Shown here piece by piece: positions 6,911 through 12,912 of a stretch of 15,865 nt of DNA (position 1 is its first letter; every line of letters begins with the position of its first letter). The stretch comes from Lachnospiraceae bacterium. GTDB lineage: Bacteria; Bacillota_A; Clostridia; Lachnospirales; Lachnospiraceae. The position numbers and the translations under genes are program-made. Below the pieces are notes generated by a model. The model saw only the letters and a program-made list of their open reading frames with translations, made no database searches and was not told where the DNA came from. The DNA is taken from positions 1 to 15,865 of the forward strand of contig JAFQCI010000002.1 of NCBI GenBank assembly GCA_017416505.1, read 5' to 3'.

Positions 6911-7687
6911 ATGAATGTATTCATTGGAATTTTTATTCCTTTTATTGGAACTGTTTTAGGTGCGGCCTGTGTGTTTGTAATGAAAAATGAATTAAAACCT
7001 CTTTTACAGAAGACACTTTTGGGTTTTGCTTCCGGTGTTATGGTGGCGGCATCCGTATGGTCATTACTGATACCGTCAATTGAAATGTCAAAGGAAATGG
7101 GGAAAATGAAGTTTTTACCTGCAGCTTTGGGCTTTATATTAGGTATCGGTTTTTTACTTTTGATGGATGAGCTTGTACCACATATTCATTTAGACAGTGA
7201 TAAACCGGAAGGGCTTCCTTCCACTTTAAAAAAAACAACTATGCTTGTTCTTGCAGTAACGCTTCATAATATTCCGGAAGGAATGGCGGTAGGTGTTGTG
7301 TTTGCCGGGTTACTTTCCGAGGACAGTAATATCACACTTGCAGGTGCAGTTGCTTTATCTGTGGGAATTGCCATTCAGAATATACCGGAAGGTGCCATTA
7401 TTTCTTTGCCTCTTAGAAGTGAAGGAGTTTCAAGAAAAAAGGCATTTTCTTATGGAATGGTTTCAGGAATCGTGGAACCGATAGCGGCGGGGCTTACCAT
7501 TCTTCTTTCCGGAATTTTGCAACCCATACTTCCTTATCTTTTGGCGTTTGCAGCGGGAGCTATGATATATGTAGTGGTGGAGGAACTTTTACCGGAAGCT
7601 TCCGAAGGGGAGCATAGCAATATTACTACCATTGGATTTGCGGCAGGATTTTTGATTATGATGATTCTGGATGTAATGTTGGGTTAG
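6911..7687 (+). CDS. ZIP-family divalent metal transporter
   Basis: A 258-residue inner-membrane transporter of the ZIP/ZupT/GufA type with about eight membrane segments. The metal-site signatures are both present: HNIPEG at 119-124 and QNIPEG at 156-161. A short His-bearing loop (PHIHLD, 90-95) lies between helices 3 and 4. ZIP proteins import zinc, iron(II) or manganese. The iron-type operator and iron-gene neighbourhood suggest iron(II) or broad specificity, but the sequence does not decide. The start chosen is ATG 6911, preceded by GAAAGGGGA and beginning MNVFIGIFIPF at the first membrane helix. An ATG at 6878, with AAGGA 7 nt upstream, would add 11 polar residues and cannot be excluded. 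It follows the 53-residue peptide gene in the same transcript. No ordinary terminator is seen after it. Confidence 0.9.
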   Translation: MNVFIGIFIPFIGTVLGAACVFVMKNELKPLLQKTLLGFASGVMVAASVWSLLIPSIEMSKEMGKMKFLPAALGFILGIGFLLLMDELVPHIHLDSDKPEGLPSTLKKTTMLVLAVTLHNIPEGMAVGVVFAGLLSEDSNITLAGAVALSVGIAIQNIPEGAIISLPLRSEGVSRKKAFSYGMVSGIVEPIAAGLTILLSGILQPILPYLLAFAAGAMIYVVVEELLPEASEGEHSNITTIGFAAGFLIMMILDVMLG

Positions 7688-7716
7688 ATAGTTGACCTGA
7701 CTGAGTTAGGATATAT

Positions 7717-7765
7717 GAAAAATTGTTACTGTTTACGAGGCACGAGTGAACAGTAACGAAAAATT
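7717..7765. mobile_element. 33-bp palindromic element, copy 1, with 8-bp target duplication
   Basis: The core 7725-7757 begins GTTACTGTTTAC and ends GTGAACAGTAAC; these arms are inverted repeats (11 of 12) around GAGGCACGA. It is flanked on both sides by GAAAAATT (7717-7724 and 7758-7765), a perfect 8-bp direct repeat. The core is identical over all 33 bases to copy 2 at 8259-8291. It lies between the ZIP gene and the feoA promoter and would form a hairpin in RNA. Confidence 0.85.
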
Positions 7766-7812
7766 ACCAATATAGTGCAAATTTTTGTGCAATATTTTTA
7801 CTCGGAAAGGAG

Positions 7813-7841
7813 TTGACAAAGCCAATTTTTTGTATTACACT
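7813..7841 (+). promoter_or_regulatory. Promoter of feoA
   Basis: TTGACA (7813-7818) lies 17 bp before TACACT (7836-7841), a 4-of-6 match to the -10 consensus. The operator at 7851 starts where transcription should begin. Confidence 0.65.
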
Positions 7842-7850
7842 TTGAACTGA

Positions 7851-7868
7851 AGTTAGATATATCTAACT
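7851..7868 (+). promoter_or_regulatory. Metal-regulon operator 3 (feoA)
   Basis: AGTTAGATATATCTAACT is a perfect 18-bp palindrome of the same TTAG-N6-CTAA design as the other boxes. It sits just after the feoA promoter. Confidence 0.8.
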
Positions 7869-7904
7869 ATAAAACGGGATTTTATGAAAAAAGGATGTGA
7901 TAAT

Positions 7905-8117
7905 ATGAATTTAATGGATGCGAACCTTGGGGAAGAATATATGATTAAAGATATCGTAACAGAAGATGAAGAATTAAATTCATTTCTTTTTTCGTTAGGT
8001 TGTTATAGTGGAGAACCGATTACCGTGGTTTCACGCAAAAAACGTGGCTGCGTGGTTTCTGTCAAGGATGCCCGGTATAATATTGATAATGATTTAGCGG
8101 AAGCTATTTCAATATAA
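7905..8117 (+). CDS. feoA: FeoA, iron(II) transport accessory protein
   Basis: A 70-residue cytoplasmic SH3-like protein of the FeoA family. The conserved fold elements are visible: an N-terminal strand (EEYMIKDI), the 'LFSLGCYSGEPITVV' turn, 'VVSVKDARYNID', and a final LAEAISI strand. FeoA assists the FeoB ferrous-iron transporter, probably by contacting its cytoplasmic domain. The start is ATG 7905, where the FeoA domain begins, with AAAAGGATG upstream. An in-frame ATG at 7884 would add seven residues (MKKGCDN) and has a weaker ribosome site. Unlike many feo loci, feoA is separated from feoB by a terminator and a second operator. Confidence 0.85.
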   Translation: MNLMDANLGEEYMIKDIVTEDEELNSFLFSLGCYSGEPITVVSRKKRGCVVSVKDARYNIDNDLAEAISI

Positions 8118-8188
8118 ACAGGTGGCACGTAAACGTGTCATCTAGCCACTTTGTGGTGATTTACAAGATGTGTTGTAAGTCATTAAGG

Positions 8189-8215
8189 AATAGTGATATT
8201 TTATCACTATTTTTT
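8189..8215 (+). terminator. Rho-independent terminator between feoA and feoB
   Basis: AATAGTGATA (8189-8198) and TATCACTATT (8202-8211) form a perfect 10-bp stem with a 3-nt loop, followed by a short T run. A weak tail makes partial read-through into feoB plausible. Smaller hairpins (GGCACGT/ACGTGTC at 8124, TTTACAA/TTGTAAG near 8160-8179) precede it. Confidence 0.8.
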
Positions 8216-8225
8216 ATGACACATA

Positions 8226-8241
8226 GTTAGTTGATACTAAC
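8226..8241 (+). promoter_or_regulatory. Metal-regulon operator 4 (feoB)
   Basis: GTTAGT-TGAT-ACTAAC has the same half-sites as operator 1. It lies 11 nt after the feoA terminator and about 85 nt before feoB. A clear sigma-A promoter is not seen next to it; the AT-rich terminator region may supply one. Confidence 0.7.
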
Positions 8242-8250
8242 AAAAGAGGA

Positions 8251-8299
8251 AATCTGTAGTTACTGTTTACGAGGCACGAGTGAACAGTAACAATCTGTA
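8251..8299. mobile_element. 33-bp palindromic element, copy 2, with 8-bp target duplication
   Basis: The core 8259-8291 is identical to copy 1. It is bounded exactly by AATCTGTA at 8251-8258 and 8292-8299, a perfect 8-bp direct repeat different from that of copy 1. The insertion lies in the feoB leader, between operator 4 and the ribosome binding site (8312-8319). Confidence 0.85.
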
Positions 8300-8325
8300 A
8301 GAAAGAAAAATTAGGAGGATGCATT

Positions 8326-10326
8326 ATGAGAATTGCATTAACGGGAAATCCCAACAGCGGAAAAACTACGATGTACAATGCACTAACGGGAAGAAATGAA
8401 CGAGTTGGTAATTGGGCAGGCGTTACCGTAGAAAAGAAAGAAAGTTCCATTAAAAAGAATTATTATGACGGAGCAGAAGAATTGACTGCGGTAGACTTAC
8501 CAGGTGCTTATTCCATGTCACCATTTACCTCAGAAGAAAGTATTACAAGTGCTTATGTTAGAAATGAAAATCCAGATGTTATCATTAATATCGTGGATGC
8601 TACGAATCTTAGCCGTAGTTTGTTCTTTACCACTCAGTTATTGGAACTTGGAATTCCAGTTGTAGTGGCATTGAATAAAAGTGATGTAAATGAAAAGAAA
8701 GATACTGAAATTAATGTAGAACTTTTAGCTGAAAAATTAGGTTGTCCGGTAGTAAAGACAGTTTCCACTTCTTCTAGTAACAATGGTTTAAAAGAAGTGG
8801 TGGAAAAAGCAGTATTCTTAAAGGGTCAGGGACAAAAGGCTACATATGTGCAGGATGATATTAATTTGCAGGATAAAGCAGAAGTAGAAGCTGCGGATAG
8901 AAAGCGTTTCGATTTTGTAAATAAGATTGTAAAGGCTGTAGAAAAGCGTAAGGTATTTACAAAGGATGCAAATGTGCAGGATAAAATTGATAAGGTGATT
9001 ACAAATCCAATTCTTGGTCTTTTTATTTTTGCAGGTATTATGTGGTTGGTATTTTATGTTTCACAAACAACCGTAGGAACCTATATTGCAGACTGGTTAG
9101 TAGGCGGAATTGAAAGCTTCCAGGAATGGGTCGCAGGGAAAGTAGAGGGTGCCTCTCCATTTGTACAGTCCTTATTAGTAGATGGTATCATCGGTGGTGT
9201 TGGTGCCGTGGTTGGTTTCCTTCCATTGGTAATGGTAATGTATTTCTTAATTGCATTGTTAGAAGATTGCGGTTATATGGCACGTGCAACGGTTGTTTTA
9301 GACCCAATTTTTAAAAGAGTTGGTCTTTCGGGAAAATCTGTGATTCCTATGGTAATTGGTACCGGTTGTGCCATTCCTGGTGTTATGGCTTGTCGTACGA
9401 TTCGTAACGAAAGAGAGCGTAGAGCAACAGCAATGCTTACACCATTTATGCCTTGTGGAGCAAAACTTCCGGTTATCGCATTGTTTGCAGGAGCATTTTT
9501 TGCAGATGCAAGCTGGGTGACTGTAGTAATGTATTTTGTGGGTATTTTATTAATTTTATTAGGTGCATTATTAGTAAAGAAACTTACAGGTTATAAATTT
9601 AGAAAATCATTCTTTATTATTGAACTTCCGGAATATAAGATTCCAAGTTTAAAGAGAGCAACACTTTCTATGCTTTCTCGTGGTAAGGCTTATATCATTA
9701 AGGCTGGTACGATTATTCTTGTATGTAATACGCTAGTTCAGATTATGCAGACATTTAACTGGCAGTTAGAGGTGGTAGAAGAAGGAATGGAAGATACTTC
9801 TATTCTTGCATCCATCGCTTCTCCGTTTGCTGTACTTTTAATTCCTTTGGGATTTGGCGTATGGCAGTTAGCGGCAGCGGCAATCACAGGATTTATTGCA
9901 AAAGAAAATGTGGTGGGTACCTTAGCAGTTGTTTATGGTCTTACGAACTTTATTGATACAGAAGAATTAGCCTTAGTTGGTGGCGGTAATGAAGTTGCAG
10001 TGGCTATGGGCTTAACCAAGGTTGCAGCTTTAGCATATTTGATGTTTAACTTATATACTCCTCCTTGTTTTGCGGCACTGGGTGCTATGAACTCAGAAAT
10101 GCAAAGCAAAAAATGGCTATGGGGTGGTATCGCATTGCAGTTAGGAACCGGTTATACCGTTGCATTCCTTGTATACCAAATTGGTACATTGATTACTACT
10201 GGAAGTCTTGGAAGTGGATTTGTTCCAGGTCTGATTGCAGTAGCTGTTATGGTAGCTGTAGTAGTTGCTTTGATTGCCAGAACAAATAGGAAGTTCAGTG
10301 CAGAATATAAGTTAAAGGTAAACTAA
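8326..10326 (+). CDS. feoB: FeoB, ferrous iron transporter
   Basis: A 666-residue inner-membrane iron(II) transporter with an N-terminal G domain. G-motifs: G1 GNPNSGKT (7-14), probable G2 T34, G3 DLPG (57-60), and G4 NKSD (117-120). A cytoplasmic helical insertion domain runs to about residue 220. A polytopic membrane region follows, with two Gate-type segments carrying conserved cysteines: GTGCAIPGVMACRTIRNERERR and MPCGAKLPV. FeoB moves Fe(II) into the cell, with nucleotide hydrolysis at the G domain. The protein is somewhat shorter than the roughly 770 residues of E. coli FeoB, as is usual in Clostridia. The ATG at 8326 has TAGGAGGA 6 nt upstream. Regulated by operator 4. The Cys-rich partner gene follows 25 nt downstream. 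Confidence 0.97.
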   Translation: MRIALTGNPNSGKTTMYNALTGRNERVGNWAGVTVEKKESSIKKNYYDGAEELTAVDLPGAYSMSPFTSEESITSAYVRNENPDVIINIVDATNLSRSLFFTTQLLELGIPVVVALNKSDVNEKKDTEINVELLAEKLGCPVVKTVSTSSSNNGLKEVVEKAVFLKGQGQKATYVQDDINLQDKAEVEAADRKRFDFVNKIVKAVEKRKVFTKDANVQDKIDKVITNPILGLFIFAGIMWLVFYVSQTTVGTYIADWLVGGIESFQEWVAGKVEGASPFVQSLLVDGIIGGVGAVVGFLPLVMVMYFLIALLEDCGYMARATVVLDPIFKRVGLSGKSVIPMVIGTGCAIPGVMACRTIRNERERRATAMLTPFMPCGAKLPVIALFAGAFFADASWVTVVMYFVGILLILLGALLVKKLTGYKFRKSFFIIELPEYKIPSLKRATLSMLSRGKAYIIKAGTIILVCNTLVQIMQTFNWQLEVVEEGMEDTSILASIASPFAVLLIPLGFGVWQLAAAAITGFIAKENVVGTLAVVYGLTNFIDTEELALVGGGNEVAVAMGLTKVAALAYLMFNLYTPPCFAALGAMNSEMQSKKWLWGGIALQLGTGYTVAFLVYQIGTLITTGSLGSGFVPGLIAVAVMVAVVVALIARTNRKFSAEYKLKVN

Positions 10327-10351
10327 TTTAGAATTTGAAAGGAGTATTGGC

Positions 10352-10540
10352 ATGGCAGATTTTATTGTGGCAGGAATTGTAATAATTATCGTTGGTGCTG
10401 CGGTAGCTTATATCGTAAAAGAAAAGAAGAATGGTGCAAAGTGTATTGGCTGCCCGGCAGGTGGTAATTGCTCTGGAAGATGTGGAGAAAATTCTGGAAG
10501 CTGCAGTGGCTGTCATTCTGATACAAATGAAACAAAGTAA
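10352..10540 (+). CDS. FeoB-associated Cys-rich membrane protein
   Basis: A 62-residue protein with one N-terminal membrane helix (about residues 4-21, FIVAGIVIIIVGAAVAYI), a short basic segment (KEKKNG), and a soluble tail with seven cysteines (CIGCPAGGNCSGRC...CSGC). Architecture and position match the 'FeoB-associated Cys-rich membrane protein' family found after feoB in Firmicutes. In the FeoABC systems of enterobacteria this place is held by FeoC, but the two are not obviously homologous. The cysteines could bind iron, an Fe-S cluster or another metal on the cytoplasmic side; this is inference. The start has GAAAGGAG about 8 nt upstream. A strong terminator follows. Confidence 0.88.
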   Translation: MADFIVAGIVIIIVGAAVAYIVKEKKNGAKCIGCPAGGNCSGRCGENSGSCSGCHSDTNETK

Positions 10541-10553
10541 TAAAAATGGAAAT

Positions 10554-10597
10554 AGACAGGAATTTGCACCGAACTGTGCAGGCTTCTGTCTGTTTTT
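10554..10597 (+). terminator. Rho-independent terminator of the feoB transcript
   Basis: AGACAGGA...TGCAC (10554-10569) pairs with GTGCA...TCTGTCT (10576-10591) around CGAACT. A T run (10593-10597) follows. Confidence 0.82.
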
Positions 10598-10706
10598 ATA
10601 TGATGGAATCGTTTTAGGATTTTTTGTATATAAAAAGTTCTAAATATTTGGGAGTACCTGAAGTATGACAAAATAAAAGATGCATGTAGTAGAGAAGGAG
10701 TTATAT

Positions 10707-11180
10707 ATGGGACAGGATTTATTGAAACAAGGGAATCGGATAGTAGAAAATTATCAGAGGACGGAAATGCAAAAAGAGATGGTGATTCAAATACTGAGGG
10801 AGCAGGGATGCAGAATCACAAAACAACGGCAGATGCTTTTGGATGTCATTTTGCAGGAGGATTGTACCAGTTGCAAAGAGATATATTATAAAGCAATCAA
10901 AGTAGATTCCGGAATCGGAGCAGCCACTGTTTACAGGATGGTGAATCTGCTGGAGGACATAGGTGCCATTAGCAGGAAAAATATATATAAAATATCCTGT
11001 TGCCTGGAGTGTAATAAGGAAAATGCCTGTACCATAGAGTTTGAAGATGAATCCTTCTGTCGGCTTTCTGCCCATCATTGGTATCAGGTGATTTCAGAGG
11101 GGTTAAAAGCGTGTGGATATGGAGATGGTAAGAAAGTTACCAGTGTTATGGTGGATTCCTGTACCAATGAATGTTGTTAG
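10707..11180 (+). CDS. Divergent, cysteine-rich Fur-family transcription regulator
   Basis: A 157-residue protein. Residues 20-95 are a Fur/PerR-type winged helix: 'GCRITKQRQMLLDVIL' (34-49), then the recognition helix 'ATVYRMVNLLEDIGAISR' (73-90). The C-terminal half follows the Fur dimerisation pattern only loosely. The usual His-x-His metal site is absent; instead there is C98-C99-x2-C102, C108, C118, H123-H124, C136 and C152-x3-C156-C157. In all, 12 of 157 residues are Cys. Fur proteins repress metal-uptake or oxidative-stress genes, and placement beside feo fits. It may or may not be the protein that binds the TTAG-N6-CTAA boxes. The start is ATG 10707, with GAAGGAG 6 nt upstream; a frame from 10680 would add nine residues without a ribosome site. 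No TTAG-N6-CTAA box precedes it. Confidence 0.8.
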   Translation: MGQDLLKQGNRIVENYQRTEMQKEMVIQILREQGCRITKQRQMLLDVILQEDCTSCKEIYYKAIKVDSGIGAATVYRMVNLLEDIGAISRKNIYKISCCLECNKENACTIEFEDESFCRLSAHHWYQVISEGLKACGYGDGKKVTSVMVDSCTNECC

Positions 11181-11193
11181 GAAATGCCATTTG

Positions 11194-11217
11194 TTTAGCA
11201 ATTGTGAAACTAAAATG
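11194..11217 (+). repeat. Direct repeat A flanking the TetR gene
   Basis: TTTAGCAATTGTGAAACTAA and following bases closely match TTAGGTAATTGCAAAACTAA at 11979-11998. The two share AATTG-N2-AAACTAAAAT with one small indel to its left. The copies lie on either side of the TetR gene in the same orientation. Confidence 0.45.
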
Positions 11218-11228
11218 TTTTATGAAAT

Positions 11229-11370
11229 AGTGATACAAAATGAACAAAACACCGCAGGATCGCTTTCGCTGCGTTCGGCTCGTAGCGGTACTAAATTCGA
11301 GGAAAACCTCTCATTAAGTACCGACGGCCGTCCAAGCACCTGCTTGTGTATTTGTTTATTTTGTATCACT
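11229..11370. repeat. 142-bp structured inverted-repeat element
   Basis: The terminal arms 11229-11252 (AGTGATACAAAATGAACAAA...) and 11346-11370 (...TTTGTTTATTTTGTATCACT) pair over about 24 bases with one G-U and one bulge. GCAGG/CCTGC then continues the stem. Inside, GGTACT...GAGG-AAAA-CCTC...AGTACC forms a second hairpin. The interior is visibly richer in G+C than its surroundings. No coding sense is seen. It is the only content of the intergenic gap between the convergent Fur-like and TetR genes, and probably also stops transcription from both sides. It resembles a miniature palindromic repeat or a structured RNA element. Confidence 0.7.
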
Positions 11371-11383
11371 CAATATAAGTTTT

Positions 11384-11938
11384 CTAAGTTAGAAGTGATG
11401 TTATAATTTTGCTCATTTCTTCCGGGGATTTCCTTGGAGATTCCTCACACCAGAGTATCGTCGCTTTCCAAAAGCCAGCCAGTTTAATGGCAAATGCGTA
11501 TTTATATTGTTCATAGGCTGCTGCTATTTCTTCATCACTCATTTCATAAGGAATATGTTTTACTTTCTTTGCGACATTCATAATTAATTCCGTTAGATGG
11601 TCTTCAATAAAATATAATAAGTGTGCTTTTTTCAAGAGCAAAAGCACATCGATATATTGTTCCCAAAATTCAAAATAGGCAAGTGCCACTTCTTCCTGAC
11701 AGGAGGAGCCGTTTTTTAAAATGAATTTGGCGAATTGGTCCATAAGAAGTTCTGTGATGTATTCTATGACTTCATCCTTTGTTTTAAAATATCGGTAGAA
11801 AGTACGTCTGCCAAGTTTTGCTCGTTCTACAATCATGTTAATGGTGATGCAGGAATATTCTTTCCGTTCCAATTGTTCTAATAAGGCATTGATGAGCCAT
11901 AGTTTTGTCTGATTTTCTTCGATTCCTTCGAAATACAT
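11384..11938 (-). CDS. TetR-family transcription regulator
   Basis: A 184-residue regulator read from 11938 down to 11384. The N-terminal DNA-binding domain spans residues 10-56, with the helix-turn-helix ITINMIVERAKLGRRTFYRYF (31-51) followed by KTKDEVIEYI. The remaining helical domain should bind a ligand and dimerise; it resembles the C-terminal type common in Firmicutes TetR proteins but does not reveal the ligand. AGGAGGG lies 5 nt before the ATG. The gene is divergent from the ABC-2 exporter operon across 236 bp that contain a 20-bp dyad near the exporter promoter. Control of that exporter is the natural inference. Confidence 0.9.
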   Translation of the reverse strand: MYFEGIEENQTKLWLINALLEQLERKEYSCITINMIVERAKLGRRTFYRYFKTKDEVIEYITELLMDQFAKFILKNGSSCQEEVALAYFEFWEQYIDVLLLLKKAHLLYFIEDHLTELIMNVAKKVKHIPYEMSDEEIAAAYEQYKYAFAIKLAGFWKATILWCEESPRKSPEEMSKIITSLLT

Positions 11939-11978
11939 ATTGTCCCTCCTAGGTTTTAAAATTATATTTTACATATTG

Positions 11979-12003
11979 TTAGGTAATTGCAAAACTAAAA
12001 TAT
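11979..12003 (+). repeat. Direct repeat B upstream of the TetR gene
   Basis: TTAGGTAATTGCAAAACTAA followed by AATAT, the partner of the repeat at 11194-11217. It lies about 12 bp upstream (in the TetR direction) of a possible minus-strand TATAAT at 11961-11966, so it could also be an operator of the TetR gene. Confidence 0.4.
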
Positions 12004-12054
12004 CTAAATTTAGTGGCACAAATGTTGAAAATTGTATCACTTTAGGTGAAAGTA

Positions 12055-12083
12055 TTGCTTTTTTTCTAAAATAACTATACTAT
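12055..12083 (+). promoter_or_regulatory. Candidate promoter of the ABC-2 exporter operon
   Basis: TTGCTT (12055-12060) and TACTAT (12078-12083) are separated by 17 bp. Overlapping TATACT and TATAAA make the exact -10 uncertain. Both regulatory sites described for 12092 and 12129 lie just downstream. Confidence 0.45.
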
Positions 12084-12091
12084 AAATCCAG

Positions 12092-12111
12092 GTGATGCAC
12101 AAGTGTGTCAC
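12092..12111 (+). promoter_or_regulatory. Candidate TetR operator of the exporter
   Basis: GTGATGCACAAGTGTGTCAC has dyad symmetry GTGA-N2-CAC-N2-GTG-N2-TCAC. It lies just downstream of the presumed -10 and in the intergenic region shared with the TetR gene, the usual place for a TetR binding site. Assignment to this TetR is inferred from position. Confidence 0.5.
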
Positions 12112-12128
12112 ATATTTTTAAGGTAAAG

Positions 12129-12144
12129 GTTAGATGAAACTAAC
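12129..12144 (+). promoter_or_regulatory. Metal-regulon operator 5 (ABC-2 exporter)
   Basis: GTTAGA-TGAA-ACTAAC is the same 16-bp TTAG-N6-CTAA box found before the heme, ZIP and feo genes, with one half-site mismatch. It is 30 nt before the ATPase start, inside the leader or overlapping transcription initiation. Confidence 0.65.
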
Positions 12145-12174
12145 TTAAGGAATAGAATTAGGGAGGAAAGTAAA

Positions 12175-12912
12175 ATGAAGATTCTTGAAGTCAAAAACAT
12201 CACAAAAAGATATGAAGATTTGGTAGCAGTCAATGATATCAGTTTTTCAGTAGAAAAAGGTGAAATTCTCGGTATTGTGGGACCAAATGGTGCAGGAAAA
12301 AGCACAACCATGAATATGATTTCAGGGTTGCTTGTGCCTGATGATGGAACCATTCTTTTTGAAGAGGGAATGAAGTTTAAAGGATGGCATGAACATATTG
12401 GCTTGGTGCCACAGGATTTAGCCATTTACCCTGACCTTTCTGCAAAGGAAAATGTTACATTTTTTGCTGCATTGTATGGATTGAAGGGAGGGGAATTAAA
12501 AAAGCAGGTGGATGAAGCCTTGAAAACAGTTGGACTTTTGGAACAGGGAAAAAAGCATTCAGAAAAGTTTTCCGGGGGTATGAAGAGAAGACTTAATATT
12601 GCCTGTGCTATTGCTCATAACCCAAAACTGATTATCATGGATGAACCCACAGTGGGAATCGACCCCCAATCAAGGAATTACATATTAGAGGGAATTAAGA
12701 AGCTAAAAAAAGCAGGAACTACAGTTATTTATACCTCTCACTATATGGAAGAAGTGGAAGAAATCTGTGACAGAATCTTGATTGTGGACCATGGAAGGAT
12801 AGTGGAAAGTGGAACCATCGAAGATATCAGGGAACGGTATCAATCTGAGGGGAAAATCCCTTCTTTAGAGGAAGTATTCTTGTTGGTTACAGGAAAGGAG
12901 CTTAGAGATTAA
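12175..12912 (+). CDS. ABC-2 exporter ATP-binding protein
   Basis: A 245-residue ABC ATPase of the drug/antibiotic export (CcmA/DrrA-like) type. It has Walker A GPNGAGKST (about 36-44), a Q-loop in VPQDL, signature FSGGMKRRL, Walker B LIIMDEP with the catalytic Glu, and H-loop YTSHYMEE. All motifs are intact. It drives the two membrane subunits that follow. The ATG at 12175 has GGGAGGA about 8 nt upstream. Its TAA overlaps the next ATG by one base (TAATG), so the genes are translationally coupled. The substrate is unknown; shared regulation with iron genes (operator 5) suggests a metal-, heme- or siderophore-related or envelope-active compound, by inference only. Confidence 0.92.
   Translation: MKILEVKNITKRYEDLVAVNDISFSVEKGEILGIVGPNGAGKSTTMNMISGLLVPDDGTILFEEGMKFKGWHEHIGLVPQDLAIYPDLSAKENVTFFAALYGLKGGELKKQVDEALKTVGLLEQGKKHSEKFSGGMKRRLNIACAIAHNPKLIIMDEPTVGIDPQSRNYILEGIKKLKKAGTTVIYTSHYMEEVEEICDRILIVDHGRIVESGTIEDIRERYQSEGKIPSLEEVFLLVTGKELRD

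Noticed and set aside
7772..7800. Direct repeat GTGCAAATTTTT / GTGCAATATTTTT before the feoA promoter
   Set aside because: Short, imperfect, and not an inverted repeat; not enough to call a site or terminator.
6611..7851. TTGAACTGAA shared by the ZIP and feoA leaders (6611 and 7842)
   Set aside because: A 10-base match on opposite sides of the respective operators; no symmetry and likely chance in AT-rich DNA.
10549..10620. Short frame (MEIDRN...) after the FeoB-associated gene
   Set aside because: No ribosome site and it overlaps a strong terminator hairpin.
11113..11406. Plus-strand frame of 97 codons after the Fur-like gene
   Set aside because: It starts inside the Fur-like gene and runs through the 142-bp folded element; composition reflects the repeat, not a protein.
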